Source: Oxobacter pfennigii | GTDB lineage: Bacteria > Bacillota > Clostridia > Clostridiales > Oxobacteraceae | NCBI RefSeq assembly: GCF_001317355.1 | Contig: NZ_LKET01000068.1 | Coordinates: 248,001 to 312,000, forward strand | Reading direction: 5' to 3' | DNA: 64,000 nucleotides | Part shown: positions 53,688 to 61,191 of the stretch, piece by piece | How positions within the stretch are numbered: position 1 is the stretch's first letter | Layout: each line of letters starts with the position of its first letter | Notes under the pieces: model-generated | Databases searched by the model: none | What the model saw: the letters and a program-made list of their open reading frames with translations, nothing else | Told to the model about the DNA's origin: nothing | Position numbers and translations under genes: made by a program

Positions 53688-54434
53688 ATGAAACGGCTTA
53701 AATTCGCAGTGTTTGTTTCAACAATGCTTGTTATGTTTGCTTTTCTCTCTGCTACTGCCTATGCCCAAAGCACCACAGGCACGGTTAATTGCACCGGATA
53801 TCTCAATTTGCGCCAGTCACCGGGCACTGATTATCCCGTCATAGGCAAGCTGTATCCCGGGACAAAACTCACTATTGAAGAAACCTCAGGCAACTGGCAC
53901 AAGGTAACTTTTGACGGTATTACAGGCTGGGTTGCGGGTGAATACGTCTTACTGGATACAATCCCATCAATTGATTTAAGTTCCAGGGGCTCTGATGCAA
54001 TAATTGCGCCTGAAGTACCGGCTGCAGCTGTAACACCGGCTGCCGAAACTGTAACAAAAGCACAGCAGATAATTGGAACTGCCGAAAAATACTTGGGCAT
54101 AAAATATGTTTACGGCGGTTCGTCCGAGCGGGGTTTTGACTGCTCCGGTTTTACCCAGTTCGTATTTAAAAACAACGGGATAAGCTTAAACCGTACAGCC
54201 TCCACACAAGCCTATCAGGGTACAATCATTGAAAGGTCACAGCTTCAAATGGGCGATTTGGTATTTTTCGATACCAACGGAGGCCATAACAACATCACTC
54301 ATGTAGGCATATACATAGGAGACAGCACATTTATTCATGCAGCCTCAGGCTATGGCGGCAAAGTACGCTACAGCAGTTTATCGGAAGATTATTATAATCG
54401 CAATTACATGACTGCGAGAAGAATCATAAACTAA
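53688..54434 (+). CDS. Secreted SH3b-NlpC/P60 peptidoglycan endopeptidase
   Basis: 248 residues. Signal peptide about 1-26 ending AYA. An SH3 domain at about 30-88 (VNCTGYLNLRQSPGTDYPVIGKL, GWVAGEYV), an Ala/Pro/Thr linker, then NlpC/P60 about 125-248 with catalytic Cys in FDCSGFTQF, His in NITHVGIYIG and the third residue His in FIHAASG. It cuts peptide stems of peptidoglycan. TAGGAGGA precedes the ATG. c-di-AMP control fits a role in wall turnover under osmotic change. Own terminator. Confidence 0.93.
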   Translation: MKRLKFAVFVSTMLVMFAFLSATAYAQSTTGTVNCTGYLNLRQSPGTDYPVIGKLYPGTKLTIEETSGNWHKVTFDGITGWVAGEYVLLDTIPSIDLSSRGSDAIIAPEVPAAAVTPAAETVTKAQQIIGTAEKYLGIKYVYGGSSERGFDCSGFTQFVFKNNGISLNRTASTQAYQGTIIERSQLQMGDLVFFDTNGGHNNITHVGIYIGDSTFIHAASGYGGKVRYSSLSEDYYNRNYMTARRIIN

Positions 54435-54440
54435 CATTAC

Positions 54441-54472
54441 AAGTGCTCTGATATTTTGGAGCACTTCTTTTA
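54441..54472 (+). terminator. Rho-independent terminator
   Basis: AAGTGCTC / GAGCACTT stem, 10-base loop, T-rich tail. Ends the NlpC/P60 gene. Confidence 0.85.
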
Positions 54473-54499
54473 TATCGTAAATTTTGGCTGCGATGTACA

Positions 54500-54528
54500 T
54501 TGCAAATAAATATTTTTTTTGCTATAAT
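54500..54528 (+). promoter_or_regulatory. Promoter of the anfO leader
   Basis: TTGCAA and a perfect TATAAT separated by 17 bases. The transcript would start near 54535, about 123 bases before the anfO start. Confidence 0.65.
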
Positions 54529-54591
54529 ACTAAAAACATTCTTAGGGGCAGTAAAAATTATATATTTCAAGGGTTAATAAGGAATTTTTGC

Positions 54592-54626
54592 AAAGGTGCA
54601 ATGTTTGCTTACATTGTACCTTTTTT
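54592..54626 (+). terminator. Terminator inside the anfO leader (possible attenuator)
   Basis: 13-bp stem (AAAGGTGCAATGT with ACATTGTACCTTT, one G-U), 6-base loop, six T. It lies between the anfO promoter and the gene, so anfO can be expressed only by read-through or from another promoter. Confidence 0.85.
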
Positions 54627-54657
54627 GCATTTAATTATTTAATTTACAAGGATTATT

Positions 54658-55332
54658 ATGAAGAAAGAGAGGATGATGAGAATGAAAAAGAATATTGAAA
54701 TTGCAGTTTTATTGGATAAGAACGGAGATACATCGTCTGTAGATGATAAAGGCATTATAAAGATTTATAAAAGGGTACGGGGTAAATGGACAGTATTAAA
54801 AGAAATCCTCTTTTACCTTGACAGCTCGTCAGGGCTTAGATCCATCAGGGATCAGATTTCCGCCATAATTGACGAGCTTGGTGACTGCAGGGTATTTGTA
54901 GGTGAAAAAGTAAACGGGCTTGTTTATAACATCCTTGAAATGAAAGGATTCAATTCCTGGGAATTTGAGGGCAAACCTGCGGATTTTTTAGATTATATAC
55001 AGGGGAAAGAGACCGAAGCTGAAAGTTCAGAATCCCCATGTGAAGCAAAATTCCCTCCCATACCATACCCTGTTGAGGCAAACCAGAATGGATATTATTT
55101 CATGGATCTAAAGCCGCTTCAGAATATAAAATCCAATGTTTCTTCAAAACAGGCGCTGCTGCCTTTTTTGAAAAACACACGATTTTATGAACTGGAGATT
55201 ATATGCAGCCATGTACCCCAATGGTTTGAAATAGAATTTGAAAGGCTCAACCTTAAAGGCAATATAATCAGCAGAGAAAACAATGAGTATAAAATTATTG
55301 TTCGTCCCAAAACCTGCAATGCAGCAGAATAA
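54658..55332 (+). CDS. anfO: AnfO-like protein (Fe-only nitrogenase accessory family)
   Basis: 224 residues. The N-terminal half fits AnfO: IEIAVLLDKNGDTSSVDDKGIIKIYKRVRGKWTVLKEI, then LGDCRVFVGEKVNGLVYNILEMKGFNSWEFEGKPADFLDYI. The first ATG has AAGGATTATT upstream; an in-frame ATG eight codons on is an alternative start. AnfO is encoded in Fe-only nitrogenase operons and its role is unknown. No nitrogenase gene is visible in this window. Followed after 21 bases by a repeat protein, so a two-gene operon is likely. Confidence 0.78.
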   Translation: MKKERMMRMKKNIEIAVLLDKNGDTSSVDDKGIIKIYKRVRGKWTVLKEILFYLDSSSGLRSIRDQISAIIDELGDCRVFVGEKVNGLVYNILEMKGFNSWEFEGKPADFLDYIQGKETEAESSESPCEAKFPPIPYPVEANQNGYYFMDLKPLQNIKSNVSSKQALLPFLKNTRFYELEIICSHVPQWFEIEFERLNLKGNIISRENNEYKIIVRPKTCNAAE

Positions 55333-55353
55333 AACATTAAGAAGGAGGCTAAT

Positions 55354-56295
55354 ATGAATAAAATAAATATCAAGTACGGCACTTTAAAGGGAATAACCCA
55401 TTTAGAAACTTATGAAAACGGAGGCATCAAAGAATGTACGATAGATGAACTTAACGAGATTGAAACTCCTTTTGGAAAATTCGTTCCTCAGTATGTGGAT
55501 GATGAAGCCAGAAGAAAAAATACAAGTTCTCTGTCCTTTTATAAAAACGGGAATTTAAAATCCTTATCCCTCCAGGAACAGACGGCTATAAAAACGGACT
55601 ACGGCCTTATTCCGGCTGAATATGTAACCTTTTATGAAGATGAAAGTATAAAGAGAATCTTTCCGCTGAACGGAGAAATAACAGGCTATTGGACAGAAGA
55701 AAACGAATACAGCCTGGCTCAGGATTTTGAATTTGTCTTTTCCTTCGGGATCATAAAAAACAAAATCATAGGTATTTTCTTTTATCCGTCAGGAGAGATA
55801 AAAAGCCTTACGCTCTGGCCTAAAGAAACAGCGAGTATAAGTTCACCGGCAGCAATCGTAGATACACGCATTGGCATATCATTGTATGAAAACGGAAGCC
55901 TTAAATCCTGTGAGCCAAATAATCCGATTTTAACTGATACTCCCATAGGCGTAATTGCTGCATATGATAAAGATGCAGTTGGAATAAACGCAGATTCAAA
56001 CTCTTTGTCCTTCTATGAGAATGGCAGTATAAAAACCCTTACAACATCAACGGATATTATAGAAATTACTGATATTAACGGCAATAAATTCATCTTCGAG
56101 CCAGGCAGCAGGCGGGATTACATTAATTTTGATGTGATGGATACAGTTCCTTTAAAAATCAGTTTTTCAAATGGAAAAGTTACATTTAACGATAACTCTG
56201 AAAATGAATTTTCCTTATCAACTCATTCATTTTCAGTCAGGCATTTTGTAAAGAAAATCTGTGATTCATGTGCAAACTGCAAAGGATGCTGTTGA
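55354..56295 (+). CDS. YwqK/MORN-like repeat protein with Cys-rich tail
   Basis: 313 residues. At least five degenerate repeats of the type (L/F)-Y-x-N-G-x-(L/I)-K-(S/T)-L: ENGGIKECTI, FYKNGNLKSLSL, FYPSGEIKSLTL, LYENGSLKSCEP, FYENGSIKTLTT, spaced 40-100 residues apart. The last residues hold five cysteines (303, 306, 309, 312, 313) in CDSCANCKGCC, a likely metal or cluster ligand set. No signal peptide. GAAGGAGG precedes the ATG. Genetic pairing with anfO is the only hint at function. Confidence 0.75.
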   Translation: MNKINIKYGTLKGITHLETYENGGIKECTIDELNEIETPFGKFVPQYVDDEARRKNTSSLSFYKNGNLKSLSLQEQTAIKTDYGLIPAEYVTFYEDESIKRIFPLNGEITGYWTEENEYSLAQDFEFVFSFGIIKNKIIGIFFYPSGEIKSLTLWPKETASISSPAAIVDTRIGISLYENGSLKSCEPNNPILTDTPIGVIAAYDKDAVGINADSNSLSFYENGSIKTLTTSTDIIEITDINGNKFIFEPGSRRDYINFDVMDTVPLKISFSNGKVTFNDNSENEFSLSTHSFSVRHFVKKICDSCANCKGCC

Positions 56296-56312
56296 CTTCT
56301 TAACCTCCATAT

Positions 56313-56354
56313 AAAAAACAGCAGAGTCAAATAAGTGACTTTGCTGTTTTTTTA
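56313..56354 (+). terminator. Rho-independent terminator
   Basis: AAAACAGCAGAGTCA pairs with TGACTTTGCTGTTTT (one G-U), 6-base loop, TTTTTTT. Ends the anfO operon. Confidence 0.9.
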
Positions 56355-56379
56355 TTGTGCAACAACAAGGTTCCCTGGA

Positions 56380-56416
56380 CCCGCCAGCTATCTATGATGC
56401 TATAGCTGGCGGGGTT
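56380..56416. other. Stem-loop between convergent anfO operon and rsgA
   Basis: CCCGCCAGCTAT pairs with ATAGCTGGCGGG (12 bp), 10-base loop, T-rich on the plus strand only. It shares words with the spacer at 29611-29670. It may be a backup terminator for the anfO operon or a barrier for rsgA transcripts. Confidence 0.5.
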
Positions 56417-56434
56417 CTTATCTTATTAAGCCTC

Positions 56435-57475
56435 TTAATAGGAATCAGTCTTGATACTTGCTATCTGTTTAGCCCATTTTTTCTCACGCTGTCTTAGTTT
56501 GCCCTGTTTTTTGGCTTCAAGGTATTCCTGCTCTTTTTGCAGCTTTACCCACGCTTCCCATTTTGTATTCTCCAGACTTCCGCTTTCTAAAGCTTCTTTT
56601 ACGGCACAGCCCGGTTCATTTTCATGCCTGCAGTCATAAAAGCGGCATTTTTTTGTCAGCTCTTCCACATCGCCAAACATCATCTCCATGCCCGTATCTG
56701 CTTCCCATAAAAGCAGAGTCCTCATTCCGGGAGTGTCCATTATAAGCCCGCCTTGGGGCAGCAATATAAGTTCCCTGTGTGTTGTAGTATGCCTGCCTCT
56801 TGAGTCTTTCTCCCTTACCTCGCTGGTTTTTAACAATTCAGCCCCAGCTAATAGGTTTGTGAGAGTTGATTTGCCGACACCGGAAGAACCTAATAACGCT
56901 GCAGTCTTTCCCTTTGATATATATTTTTTAATATCATCAATGCCTTCTCCCGTCACACAGCTGATGGCATGAACGTCCACACCCGGAGCTGTTTCATATA
57001 CTTCTGCAAGTTTTTGCGGCAGGTCATCACAGCAATCGGCTTTGCTTAAAACCACAACGGGCATGGCTCCGCTTTCCCATGCTGCAATTAAGTATCGCTC
57101 CAGCCTTCTCATGTTAAAATCCCTGTTTAATGACTGTATGAGAAAAACCACATCCACATTAGCCGCAACGATTTGCTCCTTTACTTCATAACCTGCAGCA
57201 GCTCTGGAAAATTTGGTTTTCCTTGGCAAAACAAAGCATATGCTTCTCTGATCCTCACTTAAATCATCAACTGCAACCCAATCTCCAACCGCCAGATTGA
57301 TCTCGTCATATGCTTTCTGCACAGGGCGTTTAACAAGCCCTTCCCCCTTTTCGCAGACCACCCGAAGAAATTGACCGTAGTCAGATATGATTCTTGCAGG
57401 AAGCATTCCCTCTTTATGCTTTTTCTTCCACTCCTTTTCAAAATAACCGTCCCAACCATAGTCTTCTATATTCAT
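56435..57475 (-). CDS. rsgA: Ribosome small-subunit biogenesis GTPase RsgA (YloQ/YjeQ)
   Basis: 346 residues. An N-terminal OB-like domain (about 20-95), then the circularly permuted GTPase in order G4 (LSKADC, about 143), G5 (AISCVTGEG), G1 (LLGSSGVGKST near 196), G2 (RGRHTTTHRE), G3 (DTPGMRT). It ends with the Cys/His zinc region CRFYDCRHENEPGC near 280 and a basic tail. It helps 30S maturation. The start overlaps the stop of a 50-residue ORF (TAATG), implying coupling. Confidence 0.93.
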   Translation of the reverse strand: MNIEDYGWDGYFEKEWKKKHKEGMLPARIISDYGQFLRVVCEKGEGLVKRPVQKAYDEINLAVGDWVAVDDLSEDQRSICFVLPRKTKFSRAAAGYEVKEQIVAANVDVVFLIQSLNRDFNMRRLERYLIAAWESGAMPVVVLSKADCCDDLPQKLAEVYETAPGVDVHAISCVTGEGIDDIKKYISKGKTAALLGSSGVGKSTLTNLLAGAELLKTSEVREKDSRGRHTTTHRELILLPQGGLIMDTPGMRTLLLWEADTGMEMMFGDVEELTKKCRFYDCRHENEPGCAVKEALESGSLENTKWEAWVKLQKEQEYLEAKKQGKLRQREKKWAKQIASIKTDSY

Positions 57476-57627
57476 TATTCAAATCCATCCTTTATAATTT
57501 TCTTTTCTTGCTGTCTTCTCTTCTTTTTATTATTCAAATCATTTTCCTGGACCCTTGTCCTTGGGTTTATCTCCCAGCTCCGGCGCAGTGTTTTCATATA
57601 ATCATAAAAATTTTTCTTATCACTCAT
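57475..57627 (-). CDS. 50-residue basic miniprotein translationally coupled to rsgA
   Basis: ATG at 57627 with CAGGAGTG 7 bases upstream; stop TAA overlaps the rsgA ATG by one base. The product is strongly basic in its second half (NNKKKRRQQEKKIIKDG) with SWEINPRTRVQ in the middle. A role on rRNA or the ribosome would suit both charge and neighbour, but is inference. Confidence 0.7.
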   Translation of the reverse strand: MSDKKNFYDYMKTLRRSWEINPRTRVQENDLNNKKKRRQQEKKIIKDGFE

Positions 57628-57718
57628 AATTATCACTCCTGTTACAATAATTTTGCGGGTAGACTCAGTCGTATAAGCTTTAATCGTCTCTTTAATAATA
57701 TTGTTCCTGGAAAAGGGC

Positions 57719-57754
57719 GCAAAAATCCCGCAGATGACGACCGCCTGCGGGATT
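57719..57754 (-). terminator. Second of two tandem terminators in the leader upstream of rsgA
   Basis: AATCCCGCAG / CTGCGGGATT 10-bp stem, followed by TTTTT on the minus strand. Confidence 0.85.
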
Positions 57755-57768
57755 GTAAAAAAAGCAAA

Positions 57769-57792
57769 TAAAAAACACGCTCATAGCGTGCA
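57769..57792 (-). terminator. First of two tandem terminators in the leader upstream of rsgA
   Basis: CACGCT / AGCGTG stem with a 3-base loop, followed by six T on the minus strand. Confidence 0.85.
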
Positions 57793-57949
57793 CATTGCTT
57801 TCACACTATTCAGGTTGCTCGAAAGAAGGCGCACCGGCAATTTAAACGCCTGTGCCGATATTCAATTATTCAAAAACCACCTTTGCATTTATAACAGACA
57901 TTAACAACAACTCCTTTCGAATAAGTATCCGGCAGACTATTACTCTGCC
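57793..57949 (-). ncRNA. Candidate small or leader RNA upstream of the rsgA unit
   Basis: Transcribed from a perfect consensus promoter and ending at strong tandem terminators, about 160-180 bases. At its 5' end GGCAGA/TCTGCC makes a hairpin. After an 11-codon ORF come competing stems (CGGCA/TGCCG and GGCG/CGCC within about 30 bases). It matches no RNA family I can recall. It may be a free sRNA or an attenuating leader for the 50-residue ORF and rsgA. Confidence 0.5.
57866..57901 (-). CDS. Possible 11-residue leader peptide ORF
   Basis: Strong GAAAGGAG site 8 bases before the ATG; the frame reads MSVINAKVVFE and stops. It lies within the candidate leader RNA. The peptide has no run of one regulatory amino acid. 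Confidence 0.45.
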   Translation of the reverse strand: MSVINAKVVFE

Positions 57950-57955
57950 TCCTAT

Positions 57956-57984
57956 ATTATATGAATCATTCCATAAATTGTCAA
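57956..57984 (-). promoter_or_regulatory. Perfect-consensus sigma-A promoter
   Basis: On the minus strand TTGACA, a 17-base spacer and TATAAT, all six bases of each hexamer matching. Start point near 57949. It should be among the strongest promoters in the window, yet it is followed by only an 11-codon ORF and two terminators. Confidence 0.85.
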
Positions 57985-58141
57985 GCTGTAACTTCATTTA
58001 AGTTAAGGAAGTACAAGATTTTGTTGAAATCCTGCTGCATGAAATTTACGTATAAATTACATTATAATACGTATAAAAATGTAGCTAAAAGGTGAAAAAT
58101 GTAGTAAAATTGGGGGTAAATACTTTGGAGTTGAACTTTTA

Positions 58142-59260
58142 ATGATGAAAATATATGAAACAATAGCCGATATGATCGATGATCATATTTTAGTATGTGA
58201 CAGCAATGGCCAGATTGTTTTTTCCAATAAGCCCGTACAGTCATATTTAGGCTATGATGCTTTAGAACTGGAACAAAAAAAATTTTTAGATTACATAGCA
58301 GACATTCACATCAATAAAGCACAATCCGCCATCAGCAGCGTTTCAGATATACCTTCTTCCTGGGATGAATTTCTATTAAAGGGCAAACACGGTGTATTTA
58401 AACTTCATTTTAAGTTTGTAAAGAAAGATAATCTTATATATATTTATGGAAATGAAAAATATATTGAGTTTGAGAGAATTAAGAAGAAGCTGGATGTTGA
58501 AATAACAAATGCAATTAAGATACACAAGCGCTCCCTGCCTATGAGCCTTCCGGATAATGAAAACATATCTTTTGCCTCTTTGTACATTCCTGCTGAAGAT
58601 TTGGGCGGAGATATATTCGATGCTTTTAAAGTTGACAATGGTTTGCTCAATGATTTCTTTGAGCAATATGTATGCTTTATTGCTGATGTCTCGGGACATG
58701 GATTGGATAGTGCCATGCTGGCGATTTTTATAAAGGATACTATAGGAAGTTTTTTCAGGTTAAAACATACACCCGGTCAATTATTATCGCCTAAAGAAAT
58801 CATGGATTTCTTTATTGAACACTATTTAAAGGAAGGTTATCCCGAGGAATATCTGGTATGCTTGCTTATGGCAGTTATTGATTTGAAGACAAATGAACTT
58901 ACTTACTGCAATGCCGGCCTTCATATCAGTCCTTTATTAATAAAGGATAAAGAAAATATAACAGAGCTTGGCAATGCGAATCTTCCCATATCAACAGCCA
59001 TAGGTGCCCAATTGTTAAAATATGAGGATTCTACAGCACACTTTTCTCCTGGGATGACCCTGCTCATTATGTCTGACGGACTGCCAGAACAAATGTCTCA
59101 CAATGAATTTTATGAAGGCAGGCTTAAGAAACTGGTTGCCGAAATTCATCAACTGAATCCTGCTCAAATGGTTAATAAAATTCATGAGGATTTCATTGAC
59201 TTTTTAAGTTATGAGAAAACCAGGGACGATATAACTTTGGTTGCAGTAAAACTGCTATAA
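58142..59260 (+). CDS. PAS-PP2C (SpoIIE/RsbU-type) serine phosphatase
   Basis: 372 residues. PAS domain about 5-115 (MIDDHILVCDSNGQIVFSNKPVQSYLGYDALEL), then a SpoIIE-type PP2C domain about 150-370 with EDLGGDIFDAF, FIADVSGHGLDSAML, TYCNAGLHISPLLI, MSDGLPEQM and TRDDITLVAVKL, containing the Asp/Gly metal-site residues. Such proteins dephosphorylate anti-sigma antagonists; no RsbV/RsbW pair is adjacent. No membrane segment. GGAG lies 12 bases before the ATG. Confidence 0.9.
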   Translation: MMKIYETIADMIDDHILVCDSNGQIVFSNKPVQSYLGYDALELEQKKFLDYIADIHINKAQSAISSVSDIPSSWDEFLLKGKHGVFKLHFKFVKKDNLIYIYGNEKYIEFERIKKKLDVEITNAIKIHKRSLPMSLPDNENISFASLYIPAEDLGGDIFDAFKVDNGLLNDFFEQYVCFIADVSGHGLDSAMLAIFIKDTIGSFFRLKHTPGQLLSPKEIMDFFIEHYLKEGYPEEYLVCLLMAVIDLKTNELTYCNAGLHISPLLIKDKENITELGNANLPISTAIGAQLLKYEDSTAHFSPGMTLLIMSDGLPEQMSHNEFYEGRLKKLVAEIHQLNPAQMVNKIHEDFIDFLSYEKTRDDITLVAVKLL

Positions 59261-59311
59261 GCGTGAACATGCTGACAAGTTTTAAGTTTATATTATGAAG
59301 GGATAGATTAT

Positions 59312-59521
59312 ATGCAAAAAATACTGACTGGCATTTTGGAAGCTATCGAAGATGAAATTAAAGCCCAGCAGCATTATCAAAAGCTGGCTGACCACGCAGA
59401 GGATCCAATGGTAAAGAAATTTTTTGAACAGATGAGAACAGACGAAGAAGAGCATGAGAGAATACTTCGCACCCGTTATGAAGGTTTTGCAAAAATGCTG
59501 AAAGCAAACAAAGAAAAATAA
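59312..59521 (+). CDS. Small ferritin-like/rubrerythrin-type protein
   Basis: 69 residues forming half of a four-helix bundle. Iron-ligand motifs: AIEDEIKAQQHYQKLA in helix 1 and MRTDEEEHERIL (E-x-x-H) in helix 2. It lacks the rubredoxin domain and second helix pair of rubrerythrin, so it must dimerise to build a di-iron site. GAAGGGATAG precedes the ATG. Located between a phosphatase gene and a DCCP-type reductase gene. Confidence 0.8.
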   Translation: MQKILTGILEAIEDEIKAQQHYQKLADHAEDPMVKKFFEQMRTDEEEHERILRTRYEGFAKMLKANKEK

Positions 59522-59656
59522 ACCACCCTAAAATCTTAATCATTTAGAGAATTGCTTTTTTAAATTAATTATGGCTGTTATATTGGTTTTTTCAATTAGT
59601 AATAAGGCTGTCATTCATATATAATTACTTTTAAAATGAAAGCTTGGAGTGATTTG

Positions 59657-60811
59657 ATGATTAATTTGCCTGAAGCATTTGATACATTCAGTGAAGCAAG
59701 AAAAGCAGGATTTATTGAAATCATGAAATTAAAGGAAGAAGGCAGGAAAGTTGTCGGAACTTACTGTACTTTTACCCCCTGGGAAATCATAATGGCAGCA
59801 GGCGCTATACCCATATCCCTTTGCGGTACAAGCAATGAACCCATAGCTGCGGCTGAAGAAGTACTTCCAAGAAACTTATGCCCTCTTATAAAATCCAGTT
59901 ATGGACATGCAATTACCGATACCTGCCCTTATTTTTATTTTTCAGACATGCTAGTCGGTGAAACCACCTGTGACGGAAAAAAGAAAATGTACGAATACCT
60001 CGGTGAGATAAAACCAATGCATATAATGCAATTGCCCCAGTCCGGCAGCAACGGTAAATCTCTTGCGCTTTGGAGAGATGAAATAATCTCCCTTAAAGAA
60101 CGAGTGGAAAAAGAGTTCAATGTTGAAATAACCTATGAAAAGCTCAAAAAGGCAATAAAGGACAGAAACGAACAAAGAAAAGCTTTAAAGGAGTTTTACG
60201 AGCTGGCTTTGTTTTGCCCTCCCCCTATTTCAGGCTACGAAATGTTTCAGGTACTTAACGGTGCAAATTTTAAAACCAGCAAAGAAGAACAGGTTGACTC
60301 CGTTGCTGCCCTGACAAAGCAAATAAAAGAGCTTTATGATAAAGGCGCAAGGAGAAATCTTCAAGACAGCCCCAGGATACTAATTACCGGCTGCCCCATA
60401 GGCGGTGTCAGTGAAAAAATAGTAAAGGCTGTTGAGGACAACGGCGGTGTGATAGTTTGTTTTGAAAACTGCAGCGGTGTTAAAGCTATAGATACACTTG
60501 TTGATGAAGATAAAGACCCTTTTGAAGCGCTGGCTGAAAAATATATAAGTATAGCCTGTTCCTGTATGTCGCCAAATAACAACAGGATTGAATTATTATC
60601 AGAGCTTATAGATAAATACAGGGTTCAGGGAGTAATAGACGTCATTCTTCAAGCATGTCATACCTATAATATTGAAACCTACAGCGTTAAAAGACTTGTG
60701 AATGAAAAGAAGAATTTGCCTTATATAAGCATTGAAACCGATTATTCGCAAAATGATACAGGTCAGCTTAAAACAAGGCTGGCTGCCTTTGTTGAAATGC
60801 TTGACGCCTGA
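59657..60811 (+). CDS. 2-hydroxyacyl-CoA dehydratase-related, double-cubane-cluster-type reductase
   Basis: 384 residues from the ATG at 59657 (TGGAGTGATTTG upstream). The HgdB/FldC fold with many cysteines (37, 56, 75, 90, 105 and later ones in GCPIGG, ENCSG, ACSCMSP and ACHTYN). The pattern LCPLIKSSYGHA, ETTCDGKKKMYEYL and ACHTYNIE fits the double-cubane cluster protein (DCCP/YjiM) group more than the classical dehydratases. DCCPs reduce small substrates such as acetylene in an ATP-dependent way using a separate activator ATPase. No activator gene adjoins. Physiological substrate unknown. Confidence 0.82.
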   Translation: MINLPEAFDTFSEARKAGFIEIMKLKEEGRKVVGTYCTFTPWEIIMAAGAIPISLCGTSNEPIAAAEEVLPRNLCPLIKSSYGHAITDTCPYFYFSDMLVGETTCDGKKKMYEYLGEIKPMHIMQLPQSGSNGKSLALWRDEIISLKERVEKEFNVEITYEKLKKAIKDRNEQRKALKEFYELALFCPPPISGYEMFQVLNGANFKTSKEEQVDSVAALTKQIKELYDKGARRNLQDSPRILITGCPIGGVSEKIVKAVEDNGGVIVCFENCSGVKAIDTLVDEDKDPFEALAEKYISIACSCMSPNNNRIELLSELIDKYRVQGVIDVILQACHTYNIETYSVKRLVNEKKNLPYISIETDYSQNDTGQLKTRLAAFVEMLDA

Positions 60812-60832
60812 TGCACAAAACACTCATTCCCC

Positions 60833-60861
60833 TTGACAAAGCTGTCCTGGCGGGTTAAAAT
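60833..60861 (+). promoter_or_regulatory. Promoter of the cobalamin-riboswitch operon
   Basis: TTGACA and TAAAAT with a 17-base spacer, 20-30 bases upstream of the aptamer. Confidence 0.75.
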
Positions 60862-60884
60862 TATACAGCAACTAGAATAATCCG

Positions 60885-61110
60885 TCTGTATGCGTAAAAT
60901 GCGCCGGAGCGTTATACTACCGCTCTGTGGGGACGCCGATGTAATTTCGGGGCTATCCCAGTAACCGTGAAGCTGATGAAAGGGTATTAAGTCACTGCCG
61001 CAGGGTGGGAAGGCACCCCAGTAAGATGAAGCCAAGCCGGGAGACCTGTATAGACATTATGCTTACCTCTGGGGTTGGGATGGTCGGCTGTATAGGCATT
61101 GTGCCAGTCT
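60885..61110 (+). promoter_or_regulatory. Cobalamin (B12) riboswitch
   Basis: The B12 box region AAGCCAAGCCGGGAGACCTG near 61031, preceded by GTCACTGCCGCAGGGTGGGAAGGCA and GAAGCTGATGAAAGGG, plus CGCCGATG and a closing GGTCGGCTGTATAGGCATTGTGCC. Size and order fit the class. It precedes a BtuFCD-type import operon, so coenzyme B12 should shut the operon off. Confidence 0.92.
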
Positions 61111-61124
61111 GAAAATGTTTCTTG

Positions 61125-61158
61125 CCGCTCCTATCTGGATGGGAGCGGTTATTCTTTT
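61125..61158 (+). terminator. Terminator of the cobalamin riboswitch platform
   Basis: CCGCTCC pairs with GGAGCGG around a short loop, T-rich tail, about 40 bases before the first gene. Confidence 0.8.
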
Positions 61159-61191
61159 ATACAAATATATACAAGAAAGGGGCTTTTCATT

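Noticed and set aside
57701-57904. 67-codon plus-strand frame
   Set aside because: It is antisense to a strongly promoted minus-strand leader with two terminators, and has no ribosome site.
60885-61110. Considered other riboswitch classes for the leader before btuF
   Set aside because: The GCCGGGAGACCTG box and the overall order are specific to the cobalamin class, and the downstream genes agree.
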